Origin: Pseudomonas sp. SID14000
GTDB taxonomy: Bacteria > Pseudomonadota > Gammaproteobacteria > Pseudomonadales > Pseudomonadaceae
Length of the DNA: 64,000 bases
Assembly: GCF_002165135.1 (NCBI RefSeq)
Contig: NZ_NFZQ01000006.1
Span: forward strand, 1-64,000
Reading direction: 5' to 3'
Both the position numbers and the translations under genes were made by a program. Of the stretch, positions 1-8,418 are shown in pieces. The number at the start of each line of letters is the position of its first letter. The first letter of the stretch is position 1. Under the pieces are notes generated by a model. The model saw only the letters and a list, made by a program, of their open reading frames with translations, did not search any database and was not told the DNA's origin.

Positions 1-41
1 AATTCGCTGGAGTGTCTACCCAGACCTTCTGGCAACAGAAT
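1..41 (+). other. 23S-5S rRNA spacer end
   Basis: This is the short stretch before the 5S rRNA and has no coding signature. By position it is the end of the transcribed spacer that follows 23S rRNA in an rRNA operon entering from the left. The 23S gene itself is outside the window. Confidence 0.6.
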
Positions 42-161
42 TTCTTGACGACCATAGAGCATTGGAACCACCTGATCCCATCCCGAACTCAGTAGTGAAA
101 CGATGCATCGCCGATGGTAGTGTGGGGCTTCCCCATGTGAGAGTAGGTCATCGTCAAGATT
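42..161 (+). rRNA. rrf: 5S ribosomal RNA
   Basis: The 120-nt stretch has the conserved 5S core: CCCATCCCGAACTCAG, GTGAAACGATGCATCGCC, GATGGTAGTGTGGGG and GAGAGTAGGTCATCG. The 5' end (CTTGACGA) pairs with the 3' end (TCGTCAAG) to form helix I. It is the last gene of an rRNA operon whose 16S and 23S genes lie to the left. A strong hairpin terminator follows within 10 nt. The ends are set by pairing to the Pseudomonas 5S and could be off by 1-2 nt. Confidence 0.97.
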
Positions 162-169
162 CATTTCGC

Positions 170-207
170 AAAACCCCTATCTGCGCATGCAGGTAGGGGT
201 TTTGTCT
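170..207 (+). terminator. rRNA operon terminator
   Basis: The arms AAAACCCCTA (170-179) and TAGGGGTTTT (194-203) pair perfectly around an inner CTGC/GCAG stem, and the hairpin runs into a T-rich tail. It sits just after the 5S gene, so it is the intrinsic terminator of the rRNA operon. Confidence 0.9.
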
Positions 208-238
208 TTGTGGCGCAAAAACTCCCGCGCATACGCGG

Positions 239-332
239 TCCCTGTGGGAGCGGGTTCACCCGCGAATACCGGCAAAGCCGGTGCCATCCACTGCGCAGCC
301 TGCTTCGCGGCTAAAGCCGCTCCCACAGGGGC
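239..332. repeat. REP pair (inverted)
   Basis: The left unit begins CCTGTGGGAGCGGG and the right unit ends CCGCTCCCACAGGGG. Between them lie internal palindromes (CCGGCAAAGCCGG, GCGGCTAAAGCCGC). This is the head-to-head arrangement of the P. putida REP family found throughout the window between genes. No function is visible beyond possible transcript-end folding. Confidence 0.8.
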
Positions 333-434
333 CCGCGTAGCTCCCAGAAGCAATCATGAAATGTGCGTCATTTATGCCTGAAGAATCACAGGTCAATGCT
401 ACGCTCGCGGAAATACTCAGCACGGATACCCATC

Positions 435-2243
435 ATGGAAATGAACTGGCACCAGGCCCTGCAAGAGAGCCTGAGCTGGCTGGCAATCGCCTCGTTCATC
501 ACCCTTGTCTGCTTCACTGCAGCCGCCACACTGGCCGTACGCTGTACGCGCTGGGGCAGCCAGTTCTGGCAGCTTGCCGGGCCCTATTTCAGTTTCAGGC
601 GCAGTTGGCGGCCGTTGCTGGTGTTCGCCCTGCTGCTGGTACTGACGCTATTCTCGGTGCGCCTGAACGTGCTGTTCTCGTTCTGGTACAACGGCTTCTA
701 CAGCGCCTTGCAGGGCCTTGACCAGGCCGCCTTCTGGTACCTGCTTGGCGTCTTCGCGGTATTGGCCACCATCCATGTGCTGCGTTCGCTGTTCACCTTC
801 TATGTAAGCCAGGCGTTCAGCATCCAGTGGCGGGTCTGGCTGACTGAGCGCCTGACCCACGACTGGATGCAGGGCGATGCCTACTACCGTGGCCAGTTCC
901 TCGCCGAGCCGGTGGACAACCCCGACCAGCGTATCGAACTGGACGTCAACGCCTTTGTCAGCAACTCGGTGACCCTGGCCCTGGGCGCGGTCAGCGCGCT
1001 GGTGTCACTGGTGGCGTTCACCGGGATTCTCTGGGGGCTGTCGGCACCGCTGGCTGTGGCTGGTGTGGAGATCCCCCGGGCGATGGTGTTTGCTGTGTAC
1101 CTCTATGTCATCGTCGCCACCTGGATCGCCTTTCGCCTCGGACGCCCGCTGATCCGCCTGAACTTCCTCAACGAAAAGCTCACCGCCAACTTCCGTTACG
1201 CGCTGATGCGCCTGCGCGAAAACGCCGAGAACATCGCCTTCTACCAAGGCGCGCAGGTCGAGCGGGGCACCTTGCTGGGGCGCTTTGGTGCCTTGATCGT
1301 GAATGCCTGGGCGCTGGTGTACCGGAACCTGAAATTCAGTGGTTTCAACCTGGGCGTGAGCCAGGTTGCAGTGGTGTTCCCGTTCATTCTCCAGGCACCG
1401 CGCTTCTTCAGTGGGGCGATCAAGCTGGGCGATGTCATGCAGACCTCCCAGGCCTTTGGCCAGGTGCAGGATTCGTTGTCGTTCTTCCGCGAGTCGTATG
1501 ATGCGTTTGCCCAGTATCGGGCCACCCTCGACCGTCTGACCGGGTTCCTCGATGCCAATGAGCAGGCGAGCGCTTTGCCGCGTGTCATCACCGAGGACCA
1601 GGCGCATGCCTTGGCGATCAGCGGCCTGCAGGTGCTGCGCCCCGACGGGCATGCCCTTATCGCAGACCTTGACCTTGAGCTGTACGCCGGCCAGGCGCTG
1701 TTGATCAAGGGGCCGTCGGGCAGCGGCAAAACCACGCTGCTGCGTGCGCTGGCGGGCCTCTGGCCTTATGCCGAGGGTGAGGTCAGGCGGCCGCTGGGCC
1801 ACCAGGCGCTGTTCCTGTCGCAGCGGCCGTACCTGCCGCTGGGTGATCTGCGTACCGTCATCGCCTACCCGGCGGCCGGCAAGCCTGAGGACGAAACACG
1901 GATGCAGCAGGCCTTGCGCCAGGTCAACCTGGCCCATCTGGCCGAGCGGCTGGACGTCAGTTGTGACTGGTCACACATTCTCTCGGTCGGTGAGCAGCAG
2001 CGCCTGGCGTTTGCCCGGGTGCTGTTCAACCGACCTCAGGTGGTGTTTCTCGACGAGTCCACCTCAGCCATGGACGAAGGGCTCGAGCATGCTCTGTATT
2101 CACTGTTGCGTACGGAAATGCCGAGCGCGTTGCTGGTCAGTGTCGGACACCGCAGTACGCTGGCAGGGTTCCATACCCATCGGCTGGAGGTGGATGGGCA
2201 TGGCGGCTGGTCGTTACTGGAGCAGCAGCCAGCGCTGGTCTAG
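435..2243 (+). CDS. SbmA/YddA-family ABC transporter, fused permease and ATPase
   Basis: Half-transporter of about 602 residues in the inner membrane. The N-terminal two thirds carry hydrophobic helices and the NPDQRI motif seen in the E. coli YddA/SbmA family. The C-terminal third is an ABC ATPase with Walker A GPSGSGKTTLL near residue 426, a signature LSVGEQQR near 515 and Walker B VVFLDEST near 537. It probably works as a homodimer moving a peptide-like or hydrophobic substrate, which cannot be read from the sequence. The ATG at 435 is chosen because the in-frame codons before it (cta, tca, gca, ata) are unlike the rest of the gene; ATG 396 or GTG 363 are alternatives. Its stop codon overlaps that of the convergent MFS gene. 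Confidence 0.87.
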   Translation: MEMNWHQALQESLSWLAIASFITLVCFTAAATLAVRCTRWGSQFWQLAGPYFSFRRSWRPLLVFALLLVLTLFSVRLNVLFSFWYNGFYSALQGLDQAAFWYLLGVFAVLATIHVLRSLFTFYVSQAFSIQWRVWLTERLTHDWMQGDAYYRGQFLAEPVDNPDQRIELDVNAFVSNSVTLALGAVSALVSLVAFTGILWGLSAPLAVAGVEIPRAMVFAVYLYVIVATWIAFRLGRPLIRLNFLNEKLTANFRYALMRLRENAENIAFYQGAQVERGTLLGRFGALIVNAWALVYRNLKFSGFNLGVSQVAVVFPFILQAPRFFSGAIKLGDVMQTSQAFGQVQDSLSFFRESYDAFAQYRATLDRLTGFLDANEQASALPRVITEDQAHALAISGLQVLRPDGHALIADLDLELYAGQALLIKGPSGSGKTTLLRALAGLWPYAEGEVRRPLGHQALFLSQRPYLPLGDLRTVIAYPAAGKPEDETRMQQALRQVNLAHLAERLDVSCDWSHILSVGEQQRLAFARVLFNRPQVVFLDESTSAMDEGLEHALYSLLRTEMPSALLVSVGHRSTLAGFHTHRLEVDGHGGWSLLEQQPALV

Positions 2244-3469
2244 TTCGGCTTGCCAGCGATCGGGCCTGATCTGAGCAACGCAACCCCGACCAAGGTGCCG
2301 CCAGCACACGCTGCGCCAAGCAGGAACGTCGCCTGAAAGCCGACCCCATCCCACAGCAACCCGGCCACCACGCTGGCTACCAGCAGCGCCACCCCGGTCA
2401 GCAGGTTGAACAGGCCGAAGGCCGTACCACGCAGGTCGACGGGGGCGCTGTCGGCGATCATGGCGGCAAAGATGCCTTGGCTGAAGCCCAGGTGCAGTCC
2501 CCAGGCGGCCACCCCCATGGCCAGGCCGCCCCAGCCCGGCAGCAGGGCCAGCAACAGGTCGGCGGCGACCAGTAGCCCCAGCCCGGTCATTAGCACACTG
2601 CGGCGGCCAGCGCGGTCCGACAGTACCCCGGCGGGGTAGGCCGACAGCGAGTAGGCCAGGGCCATGAGCACCAGCACTGCCGGCGCCCACAGTGGCGCCA
2701 GGCCCATGTCCTGTGCGCGCAGCAGCAGAAACGCTTCGCTGAAGCGGGCGAGGGTGAACAACGCGGCCAGGCCGATCAGCCTCCAGTAGGCCGGGCCAAG
2801 GCGAGCCAGTTCGTGCAGTGCCAACGGTGAGCGCACCGGCTGGGTGGTGGCCGGCGTTTCGGGTTCGCGCACGAAGGCGATGAGGATGTACACCGCAACG
2901 AATGCCGGGATCACCGCCACCCAGAACACCGTCTGGAAATGGCTCGCGGTCAGCCACATCAACAGGATCGCCAGCAACGGCCCAAGGAAGGCGCCCACGG
3001 TATCCAGCGCCTGGCGCAGGCCGAAGGCCGCACCACGCAGTTCAGCTGGCGTGACATCGGCCACCAGTGCGTCGCGCGGCGCCCCTCGAATGCCCTTGCC
3101 GACCCGGTCGACGAAGCGTGCCGCAGTCAGCCACTCCAGCCCGGAGGCCATGGGGAACACCGGCTTGGTGAGCGCCCCCAGACCATAGCCCAGCACTGTA
3201 AGCAGCTTGCGTTTGCCCAGCCGGTCGCTGAGGGCGCCGGAGAACACCTTGGTGATCGAGGCGGTCGCTTCGGCGACACCTTCGATAAAACCCACCGCCA
3301 CTACCGAGGTGCCGAGCACGGTGACCATGTACAGCGGGAGCAGGGCGTGAATCATTTCCGAGGAAATGTCCATGAACATCGACACAAAGCCCAACGCCCA
3401 GACACTGCGAGGGATCTTCGACAAGGGCCTTGTGGGGATCGTGGGGCGGCTTTCTTCGTGGCTGCGCAT
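2240..3469 (-). CDS. MFS transporter
   Basis: A 409-residue inner-membrane carrier with about twelve hydrophobic segments. The MFS loop motif GALSDRLGKRK follows helix 2, with a second copy (GVLSDRAGRRS) after helix 8. It is divergent from a ferric-siderophore receptor, so siderophore export or a related transport role is possible, but that is context only. The start is placed at MRSHEESRP, shortly before helix 1. In-frame ATG (3514) and TTG (3571) codons upstream would add a poorly conserved-looking tail, and no start has a clear ribosome binding site. Confidence 0.83.
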   Translation of the reverse strand: MRSHEESRPTIPTRPLSKIPRSVWALGFVSMFMDISSEMIHALLPLYMVTVLGTSVVAVGFIEGVAEATASITKVFSGALSDRLGKRKLLTVLGYGLGALTKPVFPMASGLEWLTAARFVDRVGKGIRGAPRDALVADVTPAELRGAAFGLRQALDTVGAFLGPLLAILLMWLTASHFQTVFWVAVIPAFVAVYILIAFVREPETPATTQPVRSPLALHELARLGPAYWRLIGLAALFTLARFSEAFLLLRAQDMGLAPLWAPAVLVLMALAYSLSAYPAGVLSDRAGRRSVLMTGLGLLVAADLLLALLPGWGGLAMGVAAWGLHLGFSQGIFAAMIADSAPVDLRGTAFGLFNLLTGVALLVASVVAGLLWDGVGFQATFLLGAACAGGTLVGVALLRSGPIAGKPN

Positions 3470-3620
3470 CAGGTGGCTCGGAAGAGGGGCTACGTTCGAA
3501 ACTGTAGGAGCCATCACGCAGGATGCAAATCGGGGATAGACGCAGCGTCGATAACTCCATCGGTTCATCAAGGTGCAGTTACAAACCTGTAAACTTCGTA
3601 AATAAGATTTAAACGCAGGT

Positions 3621-3639
3621 GATAATACCTATATTTACC
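3621..3639. promoter_or_regulatory. weak candidate Fur box
   Basis: GATAATacctatatTTAcC lies between the MFS gene and the siderophore receptor. It matches about 12 of 19 positions of the classical Fur box by eye. Fur control is expected for such a receptor, but the match is weak. Confidence 0.3.
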
Positions 3640-3743
3640 ATCCCTGTTGGCCGCCAAACTGTGTTTGCGAGGCCGGTGGGCGAGGGCTCCCGGTTTCCGA
3701 CAGGGATGTGCCGTTTCGCTCATGAATCGCAGGAGATGTACCC

Positions 3744-5978
3744 ATGCAGTGCAAGACTTCACCCAACAGCCTGGCCCTGGCGTTCGTCGCGTTGGCATCG
3801 CCGGTCATGGTGGCCAGCACGGCCCAGGCCGAAGAAGAGCGCGTGGGTGAGGTGCTGGAGGTGCCGGTTGCCGACAGTGCGCTGGTGATCCAGGACACCC
3901 TGGTCACAGCCGAGCGCGAGGCACGGCAGGCTCTGGGTACGTCGATCATCACTGCCGAGGACATCAGGCGCCACCCGCCGGCCAACGACCTGTCCGACAT
4001 CATCCGCCGCGAGCCTGGGGTCAACCTGACCGGCAACAGCGCCAGCGGCGCGCGTGGCAACAACCGCCAGATCGACCTGCGCGGCATGGGCCCGGAAAAC
4101 ACCCTGATCCTCATCGACGGCAAGCCATCCAGTGCACGCAATGCCGTGCGCTATGGCTGGAACGGCGACCGTGACACCCGAGGTGAAACCAACTGGGTGC
4201 CGGCCGAAGCGGTCGAGCGCATCGAGATCCTGCGTGGTCCGGCGGCCGCCCGCTACGGTTCTGGCGCCATGGGCGGGGTGGTCAACATCATCACCAAGCG
4301 CCCCACCGACGAACTCAAGGGTAGCGTCAGCCTGTACACCCAGCTGCCGGAAGACAGCGCCGAAGGTGCCAGCCGCCGCGCCAACTTCAACCTGGGGGGC
4401 GGCCTGACCGACAACCTTGGCTTTCGCCTGTACGGCGGCCTGGCCAAGACCGGCGCCGACGGCCTGGACATCAACGCCGGGCATGCCACCAGTGCCCTGG
4501 TGGCGGGCCGCGAAGGGGTGCGCAACAAGGATATCAATGGCCTGCTGAGCTGGAAGCTGAATGACGAGCACCGCCTCGAGGCCAGTGCCGGCTACAGCCG
4601 CCAGGGCAATATCTTTGCCGGCGACACCATGAACAGCAACGGCGGTGGCGACGTCGACTTCGTGTCCAGCCTCTACGGCCACGAAACCAATGTGATGCAA
4701 CGCAGTACCTACGACCTGACCCACCTGGGCGATTTCACCTGGGGTACCAGCAAGACCGTGCTGGCCTACGAGTACGTGCGCAACTGGCGCCTCAACGAGG
4801 GCCTGGCAGGCCGCACCGAAGGTGCCCCCAACGACGAAGGCGCCGCCATGTCGCGCCTGCGCAACACGCGTCTGAGCAGTGAAGTGAACCTGCCTTTCGC
4901 CATGGGCAGCATCGAACATGTGCTGACCCTGGGCGGCGAATACCTGTATGAAACGCTCAATGACCAGGGCTCGCTGCGCCCGCAAAGCTCGGACCCTACG
5001 GGTAATGACGGGCTGGTCGGTTTCGACCGCAGCAGCTCGAAGATGACCGCCCGCAGCCATGCGCTGTTCGCCGAGGACAACATCGTTGTCGGCGACACCA
5101 CCATCACCCCGGGCCTGCGTTTCGACCATCACGAAACCTTCGGCGACAACTTCAGCCCCAGCCTGAACCTGTCGCACAAGCTGACCGACGCATTGTCGGT
5201 CAAAGGTGGCATTGCGCGCGCCTACAAGACCCCGAACCTGTACCAGTCCAACCCCAACTACTTGCTGTACAGCCGCGGTAACGGTTGTAGCGTGCAGCAG
5301 ACCAACAACGGTGGCTGCTACCTGCAGGGCAACGCCGACCTCAAGCCCGAGATCAGCGTCAACAAGGAAATCGGCCTGCTCTACGACCGTGGTACCTGGC
5401 GCACCAGTGCCACGTACTTTCGCAACGACTACAAGAACAAGATCATCGGTGATACCGATGTGCTGTACACCATCGGCACTGGCAGCCGCGTGACCCAGTG
5501 GGACAACGCCGGCAAGGCGCGGGTGGAAGGCATCGAAGGCAACCTGTTCATCGAGCTGACACCGGCCCTGGACTGGAACACCAACCTGACCTGGATGCTC
5601 GACAACGACAACCGCGAGACCGGCGAGCCGCTGTCGGTGATCCCGGAATACACTGTCAACACCACCCTCGACTGGCGCGCTACCGACAAGCTGTCTTTCC
5701 AGGTAGCGGGTACTTACTTCGGCAAGCAGAAGTCGCCGACCTACAACGACCGTACCCAGCAAGCCTACGACAAGGCGGCGCAACAGGATGTGGAAGCCTA
5801 CGGGCTGGTGGATGTGAGCACCGGGTACAAGTTCAACGCCAACTACGACGTGCGGTTGGGGGTGAACAACGTGTTCGACAAGCAGATCTTGCGTGGCGGT
5901 AACGCCAGTACTTCGGGCGCAAATACCTATAACCAGCCGGGCAGGGCGGTGTTCGCTGCGCTGAACATCAACTTCTGA
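3744..5978 (+). CDS. FepA/PfeA-type TonB-dependent ferric-siderophore receptor
   Basis: An outer-membrane receptor of 744 residues. A signal peptide (about 1-29, ending STAQA) precedes a TonB-box-like DTLVTA near residue 51. The plug domain includes GNNRQIDLRGMGPENTLILI and ERIEILRGPAAARYG, both typical of the PfeA/PirA/FepA group for catecholate siderophores. A 22-strand barrel follows and ends in the terminal phenylalanine (NINF) needed for barrel assembly. An external loop has a cysteine pair (GNGCSVQ...GGCYLQG), as in FepA relatives. The ribosome binding site CAGGAG lies about 9 nt before the ATG. Enterobactin-like siderophores are the likely ligand; the exact one is not decidable here. 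Confidence 0.9.
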   Translation: MQCKTSPNSLALAFVALASPVMVASTAQAEEERVGEVLEVPVADSALVIQDTLVTAEREARQALGTSIITAEDIRRHPPANDLSDIIRREPGVNLTGNSASGARGNNRQIDLRGMGPENTLILIDGKPSSARNAVRYGWNGDRDTRGETNWVPAEAVERIEILRGPAAARYGSGAMGGVVNIITKRPTDELKGSVSLYTQLPEDSAEGASRRANFNLGGGLTDNLGFRLYGGLAKTGADGLDINAGHATSALVAGREGVRNKDINGLLSWKLNDEHRLEASAGYSRQGNIFAGDTMNSNGGGDVDFVSSLYGHETNVMQRSTYDLTHLGDFTWGTSKTVLAYEYVRNWRLNEGLAGRTEGAPNDEGAAMSRLRNTRLSSEVNLPFAMGSIEHVLTLGGEYLYETLNDQGSLRPQSSDPTGNDGLVGFDRSSSKMTARSHALFAEDNIVVGDTTITPGLRFDHHETFGDNFSPSLNLSHKLTDALSVKGGIARAYKTPNLYQSNPNYLLYSRGNGCSVQQTNNGGCYLQGNADLKPEISVNKEIGLLYDRGTWRTSATYFRNDYKNKIIGDTDVLYTIGTGSRVTQWDNAGKARVEGIEGNLFIELTPALDWNTNLTWMLDNDNRETGEPLSVIPEYTVNTTLDWRATDKLSFQVAGTYFGKQKSPTYNDRTQQAYDKAAQQDVEAYGLVDVSTGYKFNANYDVRLGVNNVFDKQILRGGNASTSGANTYNQPGRAVFAALNINF

Positions 5979-6005
5979 CAGGCAACACAAGAGAGTTGCT
6001 CCCAC

Positions 6006-6049
6006 CCTGTGGGAGCGGGCTTGCCCGGAACACCGGCGCAGCCGGTGCC
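6006..6049 (+). repeat. single REP unit
   Basis: CCTGTGGGAGCGGGCTTGCC is followed by the palindrome CACCGGCGCAGCCGGTG. It is one copy of the window's REP family, downstream of the siderophore receptor, where it may also act as a transcript-end hairpin. Confidence 0.7.
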
Positions 6050-6118
6050 ATAATGTTGCGGCAAAAATTGCCACAGCATGCTAAACCATGCGCCCCAGCC
6101 CGCTGAGAGATAAACCCG

Positions 6119-6658
6119 GTGAAAGCCGTCCGCCTGACCCTGATCTGCCACGCCCTGACCCAGGCCCAGAAGACCGGGCGCCTGCACCGTGCGGACGACA
6201 GTGTCCTGCCATTGGTCCAACAGCCTTTCGCCGACCTTTCCGGTGTGCCGGTGCTGACTGCGCCAGAGCGGCGAGCCTGCGAGACGGCGGCATGGCTTTC
6301 GGGGCCGGTACAGGTCGAGCCGGCTTTGGCCGATTGCGACCTGGGGCGTTGGCAAGGGCTGACGTTGAAGCAGTTGCAAACCGAGCAACCGCAGGCGTTG
6401 GCCGAATGGCTGCGGGACCCGGCCAGTGATGTGCACGGCGGTGAGTCATTTGCCGTGCTTTGCCAGCGCATGGCCGCCTGGCTGGCGGCCTTCGACAGGC
6501 CGGGTGAATGGCTGGCGGTTACCCACCCGTTGGTCATGCGCGCCGTGCTGGTGCAGGTGCTTGGGTGCCCGATGAGTGCCAGCCAGCGGATCGACGTGTT
6601 GCCGCTGTCGCGCCTAGAGCTGAGCCTGACCGGGCAGTGGCGCCTGCGCCTGGGCTGA
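6119..6658 (+). CDS. histidine-phosphatase-superfamily protein, altered RHG motif
   Basis: A 179-residue cytosolic protein with the phosphoglycerate-mutase-like layout. An N-terminal LTLICHALTQ stands where LxRHGxT is expected, followed by DLGRWQG and HGGESF, and the second histidine lies in LAVTHPLVMRAVL. The catalytic histidine (residue 11) is kept, but the phosphate-binding arginine just before it is cysteine and the glycine after it is alanine. The enzyme may therefore be weak, altered in substrate or inactive. The GTG start follows GAGAG at a suitable distance. It ends 3 bp from the convergent TauE/SafE gene. CobC-like roles are possible, but no cobalamin genes are near. Confidence 0.75.
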   Translation: MKAVRLTLICHALTQAQKTGRLHRADDSVLPLVQQPFADLSGVPVLTAPERRACETAAWLSGPVQVEPALADCDLGRWQGLTLKQLQTEQPQALAEWLRDPASDVHGGESFAVLCQRMAAWLAAFDRPGEWLAVTHPLVMRAVLVQVLGCPMSASQRIDVLPLSRLELSLTGQWRLRLG

Positions 6659-6661
6659 AGG

Positions 6662-7447
6662 TCAGAACGCCAGTTTGTAGCCGATCAGCAGCAGCATCGC
6701 CGCCAGGCATGGACGCAGTACGTGGTCGGAAATCCGCCCGGTGAGGTGGCTGCCCAGATAGATGCCTGGCAGCGAGCCCAGCAGCAGGTAGCCCAGCAGC
6801 GACCAGTCCATGTTGCCCATGCCCGCATGGCCCAGGCCCGCGACCAGGGTCAGCGGCACGGCGTGAGCGATTTCGGTACCGACCAGGCGGCGGGTGACCA
6901 GGAACGGGTACAGCAGGAACAGCGCCACGGTACCCAGTGCACCTGCGCCGATGGAGGTGAGGGTGACCATAACCCCCAGCACCACGCCGGTGAGCACGGT
7001 AAGGGTGTTCAGACTGCGGTCGCTGAGGTGGTAGTGGTCACCGGCGTGGCGGTTGGCGAAGGCCTGCAGACGTGATTTGAACAGGATGGCCAGCGCGGTC
7101 AGGATCAGCACCACTGCCAGGCCTTGCTTGATGACGGCGTTGAGCGCCGAGGTATCGGTGTGCAGGGTACTGAGGAACCACAGGGTCAGCGCCGCCGCGG
7201 GCACGCTGCCCAGGCTGAGCAGGCCGGTGATCCTCCAGTCGACGTTCTTGTTGCGTGCATGCACCCAGACACCACTGGCCTTGGTAATGGCGGCATAGAG
7301 CAGGTCGGTGCCGACGGCCGTTGCCGGGCTGATGCCAAACCACAACAGAATCGGGGTCATCAGTGAGCCGCCACCGACGCCGGTCATGCCGACGATGAAA
7401 CCCACGATCAGGCCTGCAATGGTGAAACCGAAAGAACCTACATCCAT
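6662..7447 (-). CDS. TauE/SafE-family sulfite exporter-like permease
   Basis: A 261-residue membrane protein with about eight hydrophobic segments and the family's twin glycine-rich repeats, VGMTGVGGGSLMTPILL near residue 18 and a second half starting around residue 140. Members move sulfite, sulfonates or other small organic anions across the inner membrane; the substrate is not visible here. The upstream region holds an AT-rich tract (about 7497-7545) likely to contain its promoter, then a REP pair. Confidence 0.85.
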   Translation of the reverse strand: MDVGSFGFTIAGLIVGFIVGMTGVGGGSLMTPILLWFGISPATAVGTDLLYAAITKASGVWVHARNKNVDWRITGLLSLGSVPAAALTLWFLSTLHTDTSALNAVIKQGLAVVLILTALAILFKSRLQAFANRHAGDHYHLSDRSLNTLTVLTGVVLGVMVTLTSIGAGALGTVALFLLYPFLVTRRLVGTEIAHAVPLTLVAGLGHAGMGNMDWSLLGYLLLGSLPGIYLGSHLTGRISDHVLRPCLAAMLLLIGYKLAF

Positions 7448-7565
7448 ACGCTACTCGACTGCCCAACTTTGCCCGTTATCGGATGCAGCCAGCATATAGA
7501 TTTTTTTATAGCTAAATAGACTTGTTCGTTATTAGGTTATAACCGAGTCAGGGGCTGAATAGGTT

Positions 7566-7656
7566 CCCTGTGGGAGCGGGTTTACCCGCGAAGCAGGCGC
7601 CGCGGTGGATGGCACGGGCTTCGCCCGTGTTCGCGGGTAAACCCGCTCCCACAGGG
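7566..7656. repeat. REP pair (inverted)
   Basis: CCCTGTGGGAGCGGG with TTTACCCGCGA on the left is mirrored by TCGCGGGTAAACCCG with CTCCCACAGGGG on the right. The arms enclose a smaller GGCACGGGCTTCGCCCGTG hairpin. It lies between the TauE/SafE and XRE-cupin genes. Confidence 0.85.
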
Positions 7657-7709
7657 GATCGCGCCAGTTTTCGGATTTTTAGCAAGGCAGTTGCTTTCAT
7701 GAGGGCTTG

Positions 7710-8303
7710 TCAGCGATCAGTCATCACCACCATCACATGTGCATCTGCGCCATCGTCACTTTCCGACAGGTAGATATGCCCCACCTGGCTGTCGAAATAC
7801 GCTGTCTCCTGCGGCCCGATGCTTACCGCTTCGCCGGTTTCGAACTCGATCCGGACGCGCCCGCTTAGCACGAGCGCGAACTCTTGTCCGGGATGGCGGA
7901 TAAAATCGTCGAACTGGCCGCGTTCCCGGGCAATGATGCGGGCATAGGCGGGGGTCATCCGGCGTTCCGGGAAGTCGCCGGCGATCGGGTGGTAGTCATA
8001 GGTGCCGGTCGAGTAGCCTGCCGCCGCCGGCAGCGAATCGACCACCACGGTGACCGGTACCGGCGCCGTGACCGCGCCGCTTGCGCGTAATAGCTGGGTA
8101 ATGTCGACATTCAGCGCACGGGCGGCGGCGGCGAGTTTTTCGTAGCTGACCGAGACCTGCGCCAGCTCCATCTTCGACAAGGTGGACAGCGGTACACCAC
8201 TGGCTTCGGACAATTGCTTGAGGGTCATCTGGCGTGCCTTGCGCACCTGGCGCAGGCGCTGGCCGACTACGGCACGGTCCAGCAGGGGTAGGGCAGCGGG
8301 CAT
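7710..8303 (-). CDS. XRE-cupin transcriptional regulator
   Basis: A 197-residue regulator with two domains. An N-terminal XRE helix-turn-helix (about 12-66) contains LKQLSEASGVPLSTLSKMEL. A C-terminal cupin (about 120-195) contains FVLSG-like and VSIGPQETAYFDS segments and probably senses a small molecule. Proteins of this build, such as the PuuR/PauR group, often repress amine or amino-acid catabolic genes beside them. This one is divergent from an FAD oxidase-RidA-carrier group, with 115 bp between starts that contain a direct repeat suited to its binding. Control of that group is inferred. Confidence 0.87.
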   Translation of the reverse strand: MPAALPLLDRAVVGQRLRQVRKARQMTLKQLSEASGVPLSTLSKMELAQVSVSYEKLAAAARALNVDITQLLRASGAVTAPVPVTVVVDSLPAAAGYSTGTYDYHPIAGDFPERRMTPAYARIIARERGQFDDFIRHPGQEFALVLSGRVRIEFETGEAVSIGPQETAYFDSQVGHIYLSESDDGADAHVMVVMTDR

Positions 8304-8364
8304 TCTGGGGTCTCGGCATGCGGCATGGGTCGGGCATCTTACCTTGGACCCTTGCGCATTCGTA

Positions 8365-8390
8365 AATTCTCATATATTAGAATTCTCATA
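8365..8390. promoter_or_regulatory. direct-repeat operator candidate for the XRE-cupin regulator
   Basis: AATTCTCATA occurs twice (8365-8374 and 8381-8390), spaced 16 bp start to start. The first copy also forms an inverted repeat, TTCT-N8-AGAA. The site lies between the divergent regulator and the FAD oxidase, 29 bp before the oxidase start, in an AT-rich stretch that could include the promoter. Confidence 0.5.
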
Positions 8391-8418
8391 AATGATAATT
8401 CGCCTGGCGGGAGCGTGC

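Noticed and set aside
239..332. REP pairs as insertion sequence ends
   Set aside because: No transposase gene or target duplication is associated, and the same units recur at many intergenic sites in the window.
396..434. Upstream ATG at 396 as the start of the SbmA/YddA-type transporter
   Set aside because: The 13 codons it would add use codons rare in this genome (cta, tca, gca, ata), unlike the rest of the gene. It remains possible because AGG lies just before it.
3759..6074. Long antisense open frame across the siderophore receptor gene
   Set aside because: Composition is typical of a reverse-strand shadow, and the receptor on the plus strand has a complete domain series.
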